From positions 1-64,000 of IMG/VR virus record IMGVR_UViG_3300025138_000032: a stretch of DNA of 64,000 nucleotides, one strand, 5' to 3'. A program made the translations under genes and the position numbers. This document shows positions 42,984-51,211 of this stretch, one piece after another (the stretch's first letter is position 1; every line of letters starts with the position of its first letter). Source of the DNA: a virus. A model generated the notes under the pieces. It worked only from the letters and a program-made list of their open reading frames with translations. It searched no databases and was not told where the DNA came from.

Positions 42984-43292
42984 ATGGGTTTATTTACTAA
43001 GTCAAACAACAAAGTCCAACGAGGCATTGACTACAAATACAATGAGGGAGAACTTCTAAAAGAGTTCTCTCAATATGTAGATTCAACTTATGACCAACAC
43101 TACAGTCTGAACAAGTATCAGGCAACTGAATTCATTATGGATGCAGGACACGGTGAAGGTTTTTGTATTGGGAATATTTTAAAGTATGCCCAACGATATG
43201 GCAAAAAGGGTGGGAAAAATCGTGCCGACCTTTTGAAAGTAATTCATTATGGGTTTCTTGCTTTAAATAATCACGATAAAAATGGAGACTAA
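42984..43292 (+). CDS. DUF3310-like protein
   Basis: A 102-residue protein. 'YSLNKYQATEFIMDAGHGEGFCIGNILKYAQRYGKKGGKNRADLLKVIHYGFLAL' fits the DUF3310 family of small phage proteins (often near nucleotide-metabolism genes; function unknown). Predicted leaderless from a strong sigma70-like promoter. It leads the clamp and clamp-loader block. Confidence 0.75.
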   Translation: MGLFTKSNNKVQRGIDYKYNEGELLKEFSQYVDSTYDQHYSLNKYQATEFIMDAGHGEGFCIGNILKYAQRYGKKGGKNRADLLKVIHYGFLALNNHDKNGD

Positions 43293-43295
43293 GAA

Positions 43296-43961
43296 ATGAA
43301 AATTTCAAGTGAAACAAAGGCGATACTAAAAAACTTCGCTACAATTAATTCAGGTATCAAAGTTGATTCAGGTAATCAACTTAAGACGATATCTAACATG
43401 AAGAATATTCTGGCTGTCGCTACGATACCAGAAACATTCGACAAGTCATTTAGTATCTACAATCTTGTAGAATTTCTAGGTGCAACTAGTCTATTAGAGA
43501 ATCCAGAATTCAATTTCAATGATTCGTCATTGAGTATTGCTGATGCTGATACATCTCTAACTTACTTCTATGCCTCAGAGGGTATGGTCACTTCACCAGA
43601 GAAGATGATTACTATGCCAGATGCAGAGATTAATATAGAATTATCTTCTACACTTCTAACTGAATTGCAAAAGGCAGCTTCAGTATTGGGTGTTAATGAT
43701 TTGATACTTACATCTGATGGGACTAAAATTCAGATGCAAGTAACTGATAAGAAGAATACAACTTCGAACACATTCAGTAGAACTGTTGGCGAAGGCAATG
43801 GTGACACATTCACCATGAATTTCAAGATTGAGAACTTGAAAGTTTTAGATGGCAACTACTCAGTTGCAGTATCCTCAAAAGGCATATCTCATTTCAATAA
43901 TAAAGATTTGGCTTTAGAATACTTTATTGCTTTAGAACCAGATAGTTCTTACAGCGCTTAG
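43296..43961 (+). CDS. gp45: Sliding clamp gp45
   Basis: A 221-residue processivity clamp (T4 gp45 228). 'MKISSETKAILKNFATINSGIKVDSGNQLKTIS' start, 'FSIYNLVEFLGATSLLE', 'KMITMPDAEINIELSS' and the C-terminal 'NYSVAVSSKGISHFNNKDLALEYFIALE' are gp45 signatures. It tethers gp43 and, in T4, activates late transcription with gp55. Confidence 0.95.
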   Translation: MKISSETKAILKNFATINSGIKVDSGNQLKTISNMKNILAVATIPETFDKSFSIYNLVEFLGATSLLENPEFNFNDSSLSIADADTSLTYFYASEGMVTSPEKMITMPDAEINIELSSTLLTELQKAASVLGVNDLILTSDGTKIQMQVTDKKNTTSNTFSRTVGEGNGDTFTMNFKIENLKVLDGNYSVAVSSKGISHFNNKDLALEYFIALEPDSSYSA

Positions 43962-43969
43962 CATAAATA
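43962..43969 (+). promoter_or_regulatory. Late promoter candidate (CATAAATA)
   Basis: CATAAATA directly after the gp45 stop. The nearest ATG (43973) is only three bases away, so it does not follow the N5 rule; expected +1 is about 43975. Confidence 0.4.
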
Positions 43970-43972
43970 CTT

Positions 43973-44074
43973 ATGTGTGAAACAGCGCCAGTCTCCGCTA
44001 CTTTCATGGGAGTATTAGAATCTCATCATCAATGGTCTAATACACGAACACTCGGAGGGGTTTGTTCTTCTTAA
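43973..44074 (+). CDS. Possible 33-residue peptide before gp44
   Basis: ATG 43973 opens a 33-codon frame (MCETAPVSATFMGVLESHHQW...) ending 2 bases before the gp44 start. No SD, and composition is not distinctive. It may instead be untranslated leader. Kept because it fills the gap exactly and abuts gp44. Confidence 0.25.
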   Translation: MCETAPVSATFMGVLESHHQWSNTRTLGGVCSS

Positions 44075-44076
44075 TT

Positions 44077-45021
44077 ATGAATACAAATGAATTTTTATAT
44101 GTAGAAAAGTATCGTCCTACTATCATTGCCGATACTATACTACCCAAAGGCGTTAAGAAAACATTCCGAGAGTTTGTTTCTAATAACGAGATACCAAATC
44201 TAATGCTTTGTGGTTCACAAGGTACAGGCAAAACAACGGTCGCTAAGGCACTCTGTAATGAGTTAGGAGCTGATTTCATTGTCATTAATGGCAGTGACGA
44301 GGGCCGTCTTATCGACACTTTGCGAACAAAGATTAAAAACTTCGCATCTACTGTATCTCTTCAAGGTGGCCCGAAAGTGGTCATACTTGATGAGGCAGAT
44401 TATATATCTGCTGACTCAGTACAACCTGCATTGAGAAACTTCATAGAAGAGTTCTCAAGTAACTGTAGGTTTATCTTTACATGTAACTACAAGAATAGAA
44501 TCATTGCACCTCTACATAGTAGATGTACTGTAATTGATTTCTCAATACCCAAGAACGAAAAACAAGCACTCGCAATGGGTGGTCTAGATAGACTAAAATC
44601 TATATGTGACAATGAGGGTATTAAGTATGATGAGAAGGTATTAGTAGAACTTATACTAAAGTTCTTTCCAGATTTCAGACGATGTATCAACGAAGTTCAA
44701 CGATATGGTGCAAGTGGTGTAATCGATAGTGGTCTATTAGCGACATTATCAGAAGAAAAACTGACACCATTGATTGATATGATTGCAGGTAAAAACTGGG
44801 GCGCCATGAGAAAATGGGTCGCTCAAAATTCTGATAATGATTTCAATGGTTTATATCGTAAGATATTTGATGCACTCGAACAAAGATTAGAACCAAGTTC
44901 TATACCTGCAGCTGTTTTGTTCATCGCTGATTATCAATACAAGGCTGCATTCGCTATGGATTCAGAAATTAACTTCACCGCATGTCTCACCGAGATTATG
45001 TCCGAGTGCAAGTTTAAGTGA
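44077..45021 (+). CDS. gp44: Clamp-loader ATPase gp44
   Basis: A 315-residue AAA+ protein from ATG 44077 (MNTNEFLYVEKYRPTIIADTILP; T4 gp44 319). Walker A CGSQGTGKTT, Walker B VVILDEADYI, arginine-finger 'APLHSRC'. A TTG at 44062 would extend it by five residues. With gp62 it loads gp45. Stop overlaps the next start (GTGA). Confidence 0.95.
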   Translation: MNTNEFLYVEKYRPTIIADTILPKGVKKTFREFVSNNEIPNLMLCGSQGTGKTTVAKALCNELGADFIVINGSDEGRLIDTLRTKIKNFASTVSLQGGPKVVILDEADYISADSVQPALRNFIEEFSSNCRFIFTCNYKNRIIAPLHSRCTVIDFSIPKNEKQALAMGGLDRLKSICDNEGIKYDEKVLVELILKFFPDFRRCINEVQRYGASGVIDSGLLATLSEEKLTPLIDMIAGKNWGAMRKWVAQNSDNDFNGLYRKIFDALEQRLEPSSIPAAVLFIADYQYKAAFAMDSEINFTACLTEIMSECKFK

Positions 45022-45113
45022 TTGAATTATTAGTATGGAGTTTAATAGTAATTACATGGGCAACATATGGTATGCATGTAATAAAAGAGTTTGTGAGAAA
45101 TCACATAGAATAG
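45018..45113 (+). CDS. Tiny membrane protein (GTG start)
   Basis: A 31-residue ORF overlapping the gp44 stop (GTGA). One membrane segment (IELLVWSLIVITWATYGM) and a short basic tail. Stop-start coupling supports translation; function unknown. Confidence 0.45.
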   Translation: MIELLVWSLIVITWATYGMHVIKEFVRNHIE

Positions 45114-45122
45114 GAGACTGAA

Positions 45123-45536
45123 ATGAAAGTAGAACCAATAATGAAAAAACCAACTAGATTCAGACGATTTGCATTTGCACTTGTGAATGCTTGGAGAAGA
45201 GTAATGGATGTGAAATATAATCCATTAAAATATATACCCGACCCAAGTTTACAGACTTACTTTATGTTAGTTTTGTTTACTGTATGGAGTGTATTCTTTG
45301 GGTTTCTGGCTGCAAACTACTTAGGGTTCTTTAATTACAATACTCTAATTAGTATCATCATACATATTGCAATACTATTACCATTAGCATTTACCAATGC
45401 AATCTTTGTTGATGCAGAGAGAGATGGACATAAATGGTTAAAAGAATGGACAGAAGAAAGAAACAGATATCGTATTGTCGCTAACAGACTCAGAACTAAA
45501 AACTTAGTTATGTGGAATCCAAACGAGGAAGCATAA
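45123..45536 (+). CDS. Membrane protein, two transmembrane segments
   Basis: A 137-residue protein with SD TAGGAGA. A basic N-terminus (KKPTRFRRFAFALVNAWRRV) is followed by two membrane segments (about 49-71, FMLVLFTVWSVFFGFLAANYL; about 78-98) and a cytoplasmic basic tail. It lies oddly between the two clamp-loader genes. Not identified. Confidence 0.65.
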   Translation: MKVEPIMKKPTRFRRFAFALVNAWRRVMDVKYNPLKYIPDPSLQTYFMLVLFTVWSVFFGFLAANYLGFFNYNTLISIIIHIAILLPLAFTNAIFVDAERDGHKWLKEWTEERNRYRIVANRLRTKNLVMWNPNEEA

Positions 45537-45649
45537 TGGGTAAATTAAGACAATGGTTAGCAAGATGGTTTGATTACCACTTAGAAAAAAGTCTACAAAG
45601 ACATGCCGATAAAATATGGCGGGAAAGTAAAGATGACAGAACACAATAA
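45536..45649 (+). CDS. Small basic protein
   Basis: A 37-residue ORF (MGKLRQWLARWFDYHLEKSL...) coupled to the previous stop by TAATG. Amphipathic and basic. It overlaps the next gene by 17 bases. Function unknown. Confidence 0.5.
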   Translation: MGKLRQWLARWFDYHLEKSLQRHADKIWRESKDDRTQ

Positions 45650-45902
45650 TATAGTAGAATTTCAAAGACAATTATTGGCCGCAGAAGAATGGTCGAGTAA
45701 AGTTAAGGGCATACATGCACATTCAATAAACTCTATGTGGTACGATGACAGACCACAAGATACTTCAGAAGGCAAGTGTGTTACCGATGTTGAATACAAT
45801 AACGGCACAATTGAGAGAACTCAACAAGACGGAACTAAGCATATGTTTGGCACTGCTCTTACTGGTCAAGCCCTAGTTGATTCTATGAATAGAAACACTT
45901 AA
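45633..45902 (+). CDS. Hypothetical protein before gp62
   Basis: An 89-residue protein from ATG 45633 (MTEHNNIVEFQRQLLAAEEW); upstream in-frame starts would overlap further. 'GKCVTDVEYNNGTIERTQQDGTKHMFG' is a beta-hairpin-like core. Not recognised. Ends one base before gp62. Confidence 0.6.
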   Translation: MTEHNNIVEFQRQLLAAEEWSSKVKGIHAHSINSMWYDDRPQDTSEGKCVTDVEYNNGTIERTQQDGTKHMFGTALTGQALVDSMNRNT

Positions 45903-46295
45903 GTGTCAAAACGAAATCCATTCGACTTCGTTAAGTCGGTCTCTTACGACAAAAAAGATATCATGGTTGATGATATCGAAGAGAAAGCATATCAACCATT
46001 CTTAATCAATAAGGCATTATCTTATCACCAAGATGCAGTCTTTCTAGTAAACGAGATGAATACACGGTTTGATACTGATAACCGTCTTCAATACTTGTTT
46101 TTCATAAATACTCTTAGAAAACGACAAAGATTTTCTAAATGGCATAAACCTTTCGAAAGTAAGAAGTTAGATACAGTGAAGCAGGCCTTCGGCGTATCCT
46201 CACAAAGGGCCAAAGAATATCTTGAGTTATTAAATGATAAACAGTATCGTGACTTGAAAGACAGTATGAAAATTGGTGGAAAGAATAATGGATGA
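45903..46295 (+). CDS. gp62: Clamp-loader subunit gp62
   Basis: A 130-residue protein from GTG 45903, directly after the previous stop. 'NPFDFVKSVSYDKKDIM.DDIEEKAYQPFLINKALSYHQDAVFLVNEMN' is the gp62 signature of marine T4-like phages, which are shorter than T4 gp62 (187). It pairs with gp44. In T4 the order is also 45-44-62-regA. Confidence 0.88.
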   Translation: MSKRNPFDFVKSVSYDKKDIMVDDIEEKAYQPFLINKALSYHQDAVFLVNEMNTRFDTDNRLQYLFFINTLRKRQRFSKWHKPFESKKLDTVKQAFGVSSQRAKEYLELLNDKQYRDLKDSMKIGGKNNG

Positions 46296-46698
46296 CTTAT
46301 TAGAATCAGTAAAAGACTTAGTAGAAATAACATTTCCTGAAAAGGACGACTTCTTAAAGATAAGAGAAACACTATCTAGAATTGGTGTAGCGTCTCGAAA
46401 AGAGAAAGAACTCTTTCAGTCATGTCATATACTACACAAAAGAGGCAAGTATTACATTGTCCACTTCAAAGAGTTATTCAAACTCGATGGCAAACAAACA
46501 AACTTTGACGAATCAGATGTCGCTAGACGAAACACTATTGTCGATTTATTAAGACAATGGAACCTTGTCAAGGTACTTGACTCGAAGAGAATAGAAGAGC
46601 CTAGAGCGCCACTTTCTCAAATTAAGGTTATACCTTATAAAGAAAAGAACCAGTGGAAACTCACACAAAAATACTCTATAGGCACTAACATAAACTAA
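46288..46698 (+). CDS. regA: RegA translational repressor
   Basis: A 136-residue protein from ATG 46288 (T4 RegA 122). 'FLKIRETLSRIGVASRKEKELFQSCHILHKRGKYYIVHFKELFKLDGKQTNF' aligns closely with T4 RegA, and it ends '..WKLTQKYSIGTNIN' like T4's WKLVPKYTIGN. RegA binds early mRNA start regions to block translation, including in T4 those of 44 and 45. Follows gp62 with an 8-base overlap. Confidence 0.93.
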   Translation: MDDLLESVKDLVEITFPEKDDFLKIRETLSRIGVASRKEKELFQSCHILHKRGKYYIVHFKELFKLDGKQTNFDESDVARRNTIVDLLRQWNLVKVLDSKRIEEPRAPLSQIKVIPYKEKNQWKLTQKYSIGTNIN

Positions 46699-46701
46699 AT
46701 A
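46694..46701 (+). promoter_or_regulatory. Late promoter candidate (ACTAAATA)
   Basis: ACTAAATA overlapping the regA stop; leader with ACAGGAG before ATG 46738. Confidence 0.5.
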
Positions 46702-46737
46702 CCCTTGTTATAAATCAATTAATAACAGGAGTATTAT

Positions 46738-46911
46738 ATGTTGGAATTTCTTCAATGGATAATTGCTTGGGTACAAGTGTTACCTTGGTTAGTAATGGGT
46801 GCATCTTTAGTTGCAGCTCTTACACCTACACCAGTTGATGATGGCATAGTCAAGAAAGCTTACAAAGTACTTGATTGGGTCGCATTAAATGTTGGAAAAG
46901 CAAAGGACTAA
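46738..46911 (+). CDS. Small membrane protein, holin-like candidate
   Basis: A 57-residue ORF with strong SD (CAGGAG). One Trp-rich membrane segment (residues about 3-28) is followed by a TPTPVDDGIVKKAYKVLDWVALNVGKAKD tail, split here as an amphipathic helix. Size and late expression would fit a holin or accessory lysis protein, but lysozyme is far away at 59567 and nothing proves it. Confidence 0.55.
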   Translation: MLEFLQWIIAWVQVLPWLVMGASLVAALTPTPVDDGIVKKAYKVLDWVALNVGKAKD

Positions 46912-46931
46912 AAAGTTCTATAAAAACCCCC

Positions 46932-46960
46932 TTTACAAATTAGCGAAACTTCGATATACT
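46932..46960 (+). promoter_or_regulatory. Sigma70 promoter TTTACA-N17-TATACT with C5 tract
   Basis: TTTACA (46932-46937), 17-base spacer, TATACT (46955-46960). The AAAAACCCCC immediately upstream is shared with the promoter before the tRNA (55705) and the minus-strand candidate (34072). It serves the gene at 46991, which has SD ATAGGAG. Confidence 0.7.
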
Positions 46961-46990
46961 GGAGACTCATAATTTCAATAGGAGTATATT

Positions 46991-47278
46991 ATGGAATACG
47001 CAATTGCAATTGTAGTGTTATTTGTTATTGTTTACGCTTATCTCAATAGAGATGAAAGTGGTACTACAACTTCATCGGCTCCTGCTCCGGTTTCAAGACC
47101 AAGAGTAGTAAAGTCTAATGTTGCAGATAAAAACAATAATGGTGTTACATCTAAGGCTGAACTTAAGACATTAACTAAGGTTCAACTATTAGAACTTGCT
47201 GACAAACAATCACTGAAAGTTAAAAGAAGTGGTTCTAAAGCAGCTGTAATCAACGAGATACACTCGCAATTAAAGTAA
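46991..47278 (+). CDS. Membrane-anchored SAP-like domain protein
   Basis: A 95-residue protein. N-terminal membrane segment (AIAIVVLFVIVYAYL), a Ser/Thr/Pro linker (TTTSSAPAPVSRPRV), then a C-terminal helix-turn-helix reminiscent of SAP/Rho-N domains (LKTLTKVQLLELADKQSLKVKRSGSK..., LL..A). Could tether DNA or RNA to the membrane. Single-gene unit: own promoter and terminator. Confidence 0.6.
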   Translation: MEYAIAIVVLFVIVYAYLNRDESGTTTSSAPAPVSRPRVVKSNVADKNNNGVTSKAELKTLTKVQLLELADKQSLKVKRSGSKAAVINEIHSQLK

Positions 47279-47296
47279 GTCCTCACAAGGACACTT

Positions 47297-47325
47297 AAAG
47301 GGACTCATCTGAGTCCCTTTTTTTT
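47297..47325 (+). terminator. Intrinsic terminator
   Basis: AAAGGGACTC (47297-47306) pairs with GAGTCCCTTT (47311-47320) across ATCT, followed by T5. Confidence 0.92.
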
Positions 47326-47347
47326 AGCCTACATGAAAGTCTATTTG

Positions 47348-47355
47348 TATAAATA
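47348..47355 (+). promoter_or_regulatory. Late promoter -10 (TATAAATA), leaderless, heads curli/cyclase operon
   Basis: TATAAATA, five bases (ACAGT), ATG 47361; no SD. It is the only promoter I see before the overlapping genes 47361-54317, so the operon is expected to be late. Confidence 0.75.
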
Positions 47356-47360
47356 ACAGT

Positions 47361-47657
47361 ATGGAAGAGATTTTTAATCTAATAGGTGAAGTGGGTGCCC
47401 CAATTGCAGGTAGTCTGTTAATGGGCTTTTTCATCTTTATAGTCATCAAACAGATACTAGAAGGTGTAGTAGATTCAATAGCAACTCTAACAATATTTTG
47501 TGTTTCGCTAGAGAATCGTGCAAGAACCATGTCAAACGAAATGATTAAGATAGACCTGTTAGTTTCATCAGCGTTGGAATTAAGACCAGACATAGAACGC
47601 ATCGCTAGAGCAGAAAATTTCATAGAAGACGAAAAACTAGATGTAAGGAGAGATTGA
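47361..47657 (+). CDS. Small membrane/coiled-coil protein, operon lead gene
   Basis: A 98-residue protein with an N-terminal membrane segment (about 13-35, GAPIAGSLLMGFFIFIVIK) and a helical tail. It resembles its neighbour at 47657 in plan and faintly in sequence (ISDYGFPIVMS / IGEVGAPIAGS). YvrJ-like or holin-like function is possible; its place at the head of the csgF-csgG operon suggests a membrane role in secretion. Stop overlaps next start (TGATG). Confidence 0.6.
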   Translation: MEEIFNLIGEVGAPIAGSLLMGFFIFIVIKQILEGVVDSIATLTIFCVSLENRARTMSNEMIKIDLLVSSALELRPDIERIARAENFIEDEKLDVRRD

Positions 47658-47926
47658 TGGATATCGCTCAAATTATATCTGATTACGGATTCCCAATAGT
47701 CATGTCAGTGGGACTTGGCTATTTCATATATTACATTTGGTGGTTTGTAGGCGAAAAACTAGAACCCGAAATTGAAAAGATGCATTTTCAATTAATTAAA
47801 GTAATAGACCAAACAAGAATGTTAGACCAAGATTTGATAAGATTACAACAGAAAGTTGATGTAGTTTTAGAAATGAAGGAGAATATGAAAGTACAAAGGT
47901 TACAAGAAGAGGCGAAACGAAAATGA
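47657..47926 (+). CDS. Small membrane/coiled-coil protein, YvrJ-like
   Basis: An 89-residue protein from ATG 47657 behind AAGGAG. N-terminal membrane segment (about 8-32, GFPIVMSVGLGYFIYYIWWF) and a long coiled coil (QLIKVIDQTRMLDQDLIRLQ...). The first 30 residues recall the YvrJ family. ATGA overlap with csgF. Confidence 0.6.
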   Translation: MDIAQIISDYGFPIVMSVGLGYFIYYIWWFVGEKLEPEIEKMHFQLIKVIDQTRMLDQDLIRLQQKVDVVLEMKENMKVQRLQEEAKRK

Positions 47927-48414
47927 ACAAATATCTACTTACATTAATACTACTCGGTGGAATACTTTTTATGAGCGCTCTAAGTGCTGATATAAAACAC
48001 AAATTTAAGAACCCTAGTTTCAGTGGAATAGGTACAGCATCACATTACCTAACCGTTGAGAACCAAGAGTTCACAAGAAAAAAAGAAATAGAAGATGCAC
48101 TTGAATCTGCTAGAAAGGCAGCTGAAAGGGCAGAAGATAATACAACCATGGCCAAATTTATTCGGAATCTAGAATCACGAATTTATGCACAAATGGCTAA
48201 ACAATTAGTTGAGTCTATGTTTTCGAATGACGGTTCAGTTAGATTTGGTTCATTCAGTTTAGAGGGTAATGTTGTCACATATGAAGTGATAACTAACGAA
48301 GATGGTTCAGAATTTATACGAATGACAATTGTTGATTCCGATGGAACAGAAACAATTTTAGAAATACCAATCGGAACAGGAAACTTTGGACAAGACTCAG
48401 ATGGCACTGGTTAA
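47923..48414 (+). CDS. csgF: CsgF-like curli secretion factor
   Basis: A 163-residue secreted protein with a signal peptide (LLTLILLGGILFMSALSA). 'KHKFKNPSFSGIGTASHYLTVENQEFT' matches the CsgF mature N-terminus (F.NP.FGG......L...A..QN), the part that plugs into the CsgG pore. The C-terminal beta region ('VTYEVITNEDGSEFIRMTIVDSDG') also fits. E. coli CsgF is 138. Overlaps csgG by 14 bases. Confidence 0.85.
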   Translation: MNKYLLTLILLGGILFMSALSADIKHKFKNPSFSGIGTASHYLTVENQEFTRKKEIEDALESARKAAERAEDNTTMAKFIRNLESRIYAQMAKQLVESMFSNDGSVRFGSFSLEGNVVTYEVITNEDGSEFIRMTIVDSDGTETILEIPIGTGNFGQDSDGTG

Positions 48415-49369
48415 ATATTTACTTACCGGCGTAATTTTACTATCTGGATGTGCATCTGTTCCAAAGTGGTCAGACAACCCAGCAGATTGTGCCTATGAGA
48501 CAGGAAGATTTGATGAGGGTTTCGGCAGAGATGTTGTCACAGGTGTCGCAAAGGCTTGGTCTAGAAATTACATATGTGTGGAAAATGCTACTGTAGTTAA
48601 TCTTCCTTCACATTTAGAACTACTTAATTTGCCTAAGGCAAAAGATAGACCTACTGTTGCAGTTTATAACTTTGTGGACAAAACAGGACAGAGAAAATCA
48701 GAAGATAATCTTGCATCATTCTCTACTGCTGTGACACAAGGTGCAACCGAAATGGTTATTGATGCACTTAAAACGGCAGGTAAAGGAACATGGTTCAGAG
48801 TTGTTGAAAGGTCTGGCATAGACAACTTGGTAAGAGAGAGACAAATTATTCGTTCTGCTAGACAAGACTTTGCTAAACAACAAGGCGAAGAGAAGTTTCA
48901 AAATTTACAACCCTTACTATTCGCAGGTATGATAATAGAGGGTGGTATAATAGGTTATGATTCCAATTTATTAACTGGTGGTCGAGGCGCAAGGACACTA
49001 GGAATTGGAGTTAGTAGACAGTATCGTCAAGATGCTGTCACGGTTAGTATGAGAGCTGTTTCAGTTCTAACAGGTGAAGTATTATTGAATGTCCAAACAA
49101 GAAAGACTATCCTTTCTTATGGTTCAGGCGGCGATGTATTCCGATTCATTGAAGAAGGAACACAATTGCTAGAGTTCGAGGACGGAGTGGGTAATAATGA
49201 GTCAGTGACATATGCAGTACGAACAGCTATCGAGGCTGCCGTACTGGAATTAATCTACCAAGGACATGATAGGGGTTTTTGGAAAATCGAGGAAAATCAT
49301 AGACACCCACACAATAGTGATGGTGTAAATGATTTACACTCATTAAAAGGAGAAGAAGAAAATGAATAA
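48401..49369 (+). CDS. csgG: CsgG-like outer-membrane secretion channel lipoprotein
   Basis: A 322-residue lipoprotein from ATG 48401; lipobox LLSGC puts the acylated Cys near residue 17. 'RPTVAVYNFVDKTGQRK', 'ATEMVIDALKTAGKGTWFRVVERSGIDNLVRERQIIR', 'LLFAGMIIEGGIIGYDSNLLTGG' and 'YRQDAVTVSMRAVSVLTGEVL' are strong CsgG signatures. CsgG forms a nonameric outer-membrane pore exporting curli subunits. CsgE is not seen. Confidence 0.92.
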   Translation: MALVKYLLTGVILLSGCASVPKWSDNPADCAYETGRFDEGFGRDVVTGVAKAWSRNYICVENATVVNLPSHLELLNLPKAKDRPTVAVYNFVDKTGQRKSEDNLASFSTAVTQGATEMVIDALKTAGKGTWFRVVERSGIDNLVRERQIIRSARQDFAKQQGEEKFQNLQPLLFAGMIIEGGIIGYDSNLLTGGRGARTLGIGVSRQYRQDAVTVSMRAVSVLTGEVLLNVQTRKTILSYGSGGDVFRFIEEGTQLLEFEDGVGNNESVTYAVRTAIEAAVLELIYQGHDRGFWKIEENHRHPHNSDGVNDLHSLKGEEENE

Positions 49370-50096
49370 AATTTTAAGTATTTTATTACTAATGTCGACA
49401 CCATTCGTTTTCGCAGCTGCAACTGATGATAATGAGATTATGATAACACAAGTTGGTGATACTCTAAAATTATATGTTGACCAAGTTGGTTTTGGTAACA
49501 AAGTGGGATTGAACAACTTTTCAAGTGGTTCTGGTTCAAACATGACCATTACTGGTGTGACTTTGGATTTCAACATAGATATGATAGGTAACAAGAACTT
49601 GTTATTCGGACCTCTCGTTGCCGATACATCTAACTATACTTTATTGATGACTGGTGACTCTAACTCTATTGACTGGAACATAGGTTCTACAGGTAGTTCA
49701 GACGATTCAGATATCAATTTCAACATGACCGGCGATTCGAATACATTCGATTTAGACCAAGGTTCTGTTGCAAGTGCAGAGAGATTAAATGCGGATTTAG
49801 TTATCATCGGAAGTAGTAATGTTTTTGATGTTGATTGGGAATCAGATGATATCACATGGAATTTCGATGTGACTGGTTCTAGTTCTAATATCAACACATT
49901 GCAGAAAGATGGTTCACAAACACTTAATTTTGATTTTACAGGAGACAGCGCTGATGTTGATATCACTCAGATATCAGGCACATGTGCAGCTTCTGGCGGA
50001 GGGTGTGCAACACCTAATGCAAATGTCAATCTTAATGTAAATAGTGACAATGCGATTATTCAGATTACACAAAAAGATTCAAACAGCGATAGTTAG
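49362..50096 (+). CDS. Curlin-like secreted repeat protein 1
   Basis: A 244-residue protein with signal peptide (ILSILLLMSTPFVFAAA). The body is Asn/Asp/Ser/Gly-rich with curlin-like strand-loop units: 'ITQVGDTLKLYVDQVGFGNK', 'MTGDSNSIDWNI', 'MTGDSNTFDLDQGS', ending 'NAIIQITQKDSNSDS'. A Cys pair (TCAASGGGC) lies near the C-terminus, matched in the paralogue at 51352. Following csgG by an 8-base overlap, it is the likely CsgG cargo. Confidence 0.75.
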   Translation: MNKILSILLLMSTPFVFAAATDDNEIMITQVGDTLKLYVDQVGFGNKVGLNNFSSGSGSNMTITGVTLDFNIDMIGNKNLLFGPLVADTSNYTLLMTGDSNSIDWNIGSTGSSDDSDINFNMTGDSNTFDLDQGSVASAERLNADLVIIGSSNVFDVDWESDDITWNFDVTGSSSNINTLQKDGSQTLNFDFTGDSADVDITQISGTCAASGGGCATPNANVNLNVNSDNAIIQITQKDSNSDS

Positions 50097-51201
50097 TTTC
50101 TTTTTACTATTCGCTGGTGGGTTCAGTTCTGCTGAACCCATTGGCGGTGTAATTGAATCTACAGGTGTTACATCTGTAAAAAGAGAGCAGGACAGAATTC
50201 TAACAGATGTCGGTACAGACATCAACATGTATGATGAAGCAGAGACTGCCAATGGTCGTATGCTCATACAATTCTTAGATAATGAAAAATTGAGTTTAAC
50301 AGAAAACTCACTCGTTTACATAGACGAGGCATATTACGACCCCGACCCAAGTTTATCCAAAATGTCAATACGAATGGCACGAGGCACAGCACGATTCGCC
50401 TCGGGTGGTGGTTCAAGAATTAAAAAACAAAATGTAGATGTATCTACTCCTACAGCCAATATCACAATGAGAGGGACAGATTTTACAACCACCATTGATG
50501 AGTTGGGAAGGACTATGGTAATCTTACTTCCGGATGAAGAGACAGGTGAATCATCTGGAGAAATACTAGTTTATAATGACGGTGGTGAAACCGTTTTAAA
50601 TCAACCATATCAGGCAACTACTGTTGCATCGTATGATTCACCACCAACTACAGCAGTCACGGTTCAAGGTATTACGCCGAATCTGATTGACAATATGTTT
50701 ATCGTAAATCCACCTTCGGAAATACGACAGGCGATGGAAGAATCCTATCAAGATGAAAATTATGATGACCAGGGTTTATTAGATGTAGACTTCTTAGAGT
50801 TCAATGAACTTGAGGGAGATGCTTTGGCCGATACGACTGAAGATTTATCATTTTCAGAGTTGGACATAGATTATTTGGATGTGGATTTTTTACAAGACTT
50901 ATTAGATGTTATAGAAGAATTAGAGAGAACCACGGTATCGTTAGGTTCCAGAGGTGGTTCAAGTACTGAATTAGCTGGGTTTGCACTTAAAGGTGCATCA
51001 CCAGGTTTCAACAAAGATTCTCAGTTTAATGTTTTCGAACAAGACGGAGACCTAGTTTTCTTTCGTGATGTCCAAGGAGTCATAAATATAATTATAACAA
51101 GTGGTGGTTCGGGCATTGTAGATGCCGAAGTTCCAGGATATTCAGGTGTCATGACATTTGGAGATGGAGATGGAATTACAATTGTTATACGACAAGACTA
51201 A
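50050..51201 (+). CDS. FecR-domain secreted protein
   Basis: About 383 residues from ATG 50050 (a GTG at 50044 is possible). Signal peptide (IQTAIVSFFLLFAGGFSSA). A FecR domain spans about 30-180, with 'TANGRMLIQFLDNEKLSLTENS' and the diagnostic 'VSTPTANITMRGTDFTT'. The C-terminal half is very acidic. In bacteria FecR-domain proteins often neighbour CHASE2 cyclases, as here (52476), suggesting a joint envelope signalling role. It overlaps the curlin-like gene by 47 bases. Confidence 0.8.
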   Translation: MRLFRLHKKIQTAIVSFFLLFAGGFSSAEPIGGVIESTGVTSVKREQDRILTDVGTDINMYDEAETANGRMLIQFLDNEKLSLTENSLVYIDEAYYDPDPSLSKMSIRMARGTARFASGGGSRIKKQNVDVSTPTANITMRGTDFTTTIDELGRTMVILLPDEETGESSGEILVYNDGGETVLNQPYQATTVASYDSPPTTAVTVQGITPNLIDNMFIVNPPSEIRQAMEESYQDENYDDQGLLDVDFLEFNELEGDALADTTEDLSFSELDIDYLDVDFLQDLLDVIEELERTTVSLGSRGGSSTELAGFALKGASPGFNKDSQFNVFEQDGDLVFFRDVQGVINIIITSGGSGIVDAEVPGYSGVMTFGDGDGITIVIRQD

Positions 51202-51211
51202 GGAGAGATTT

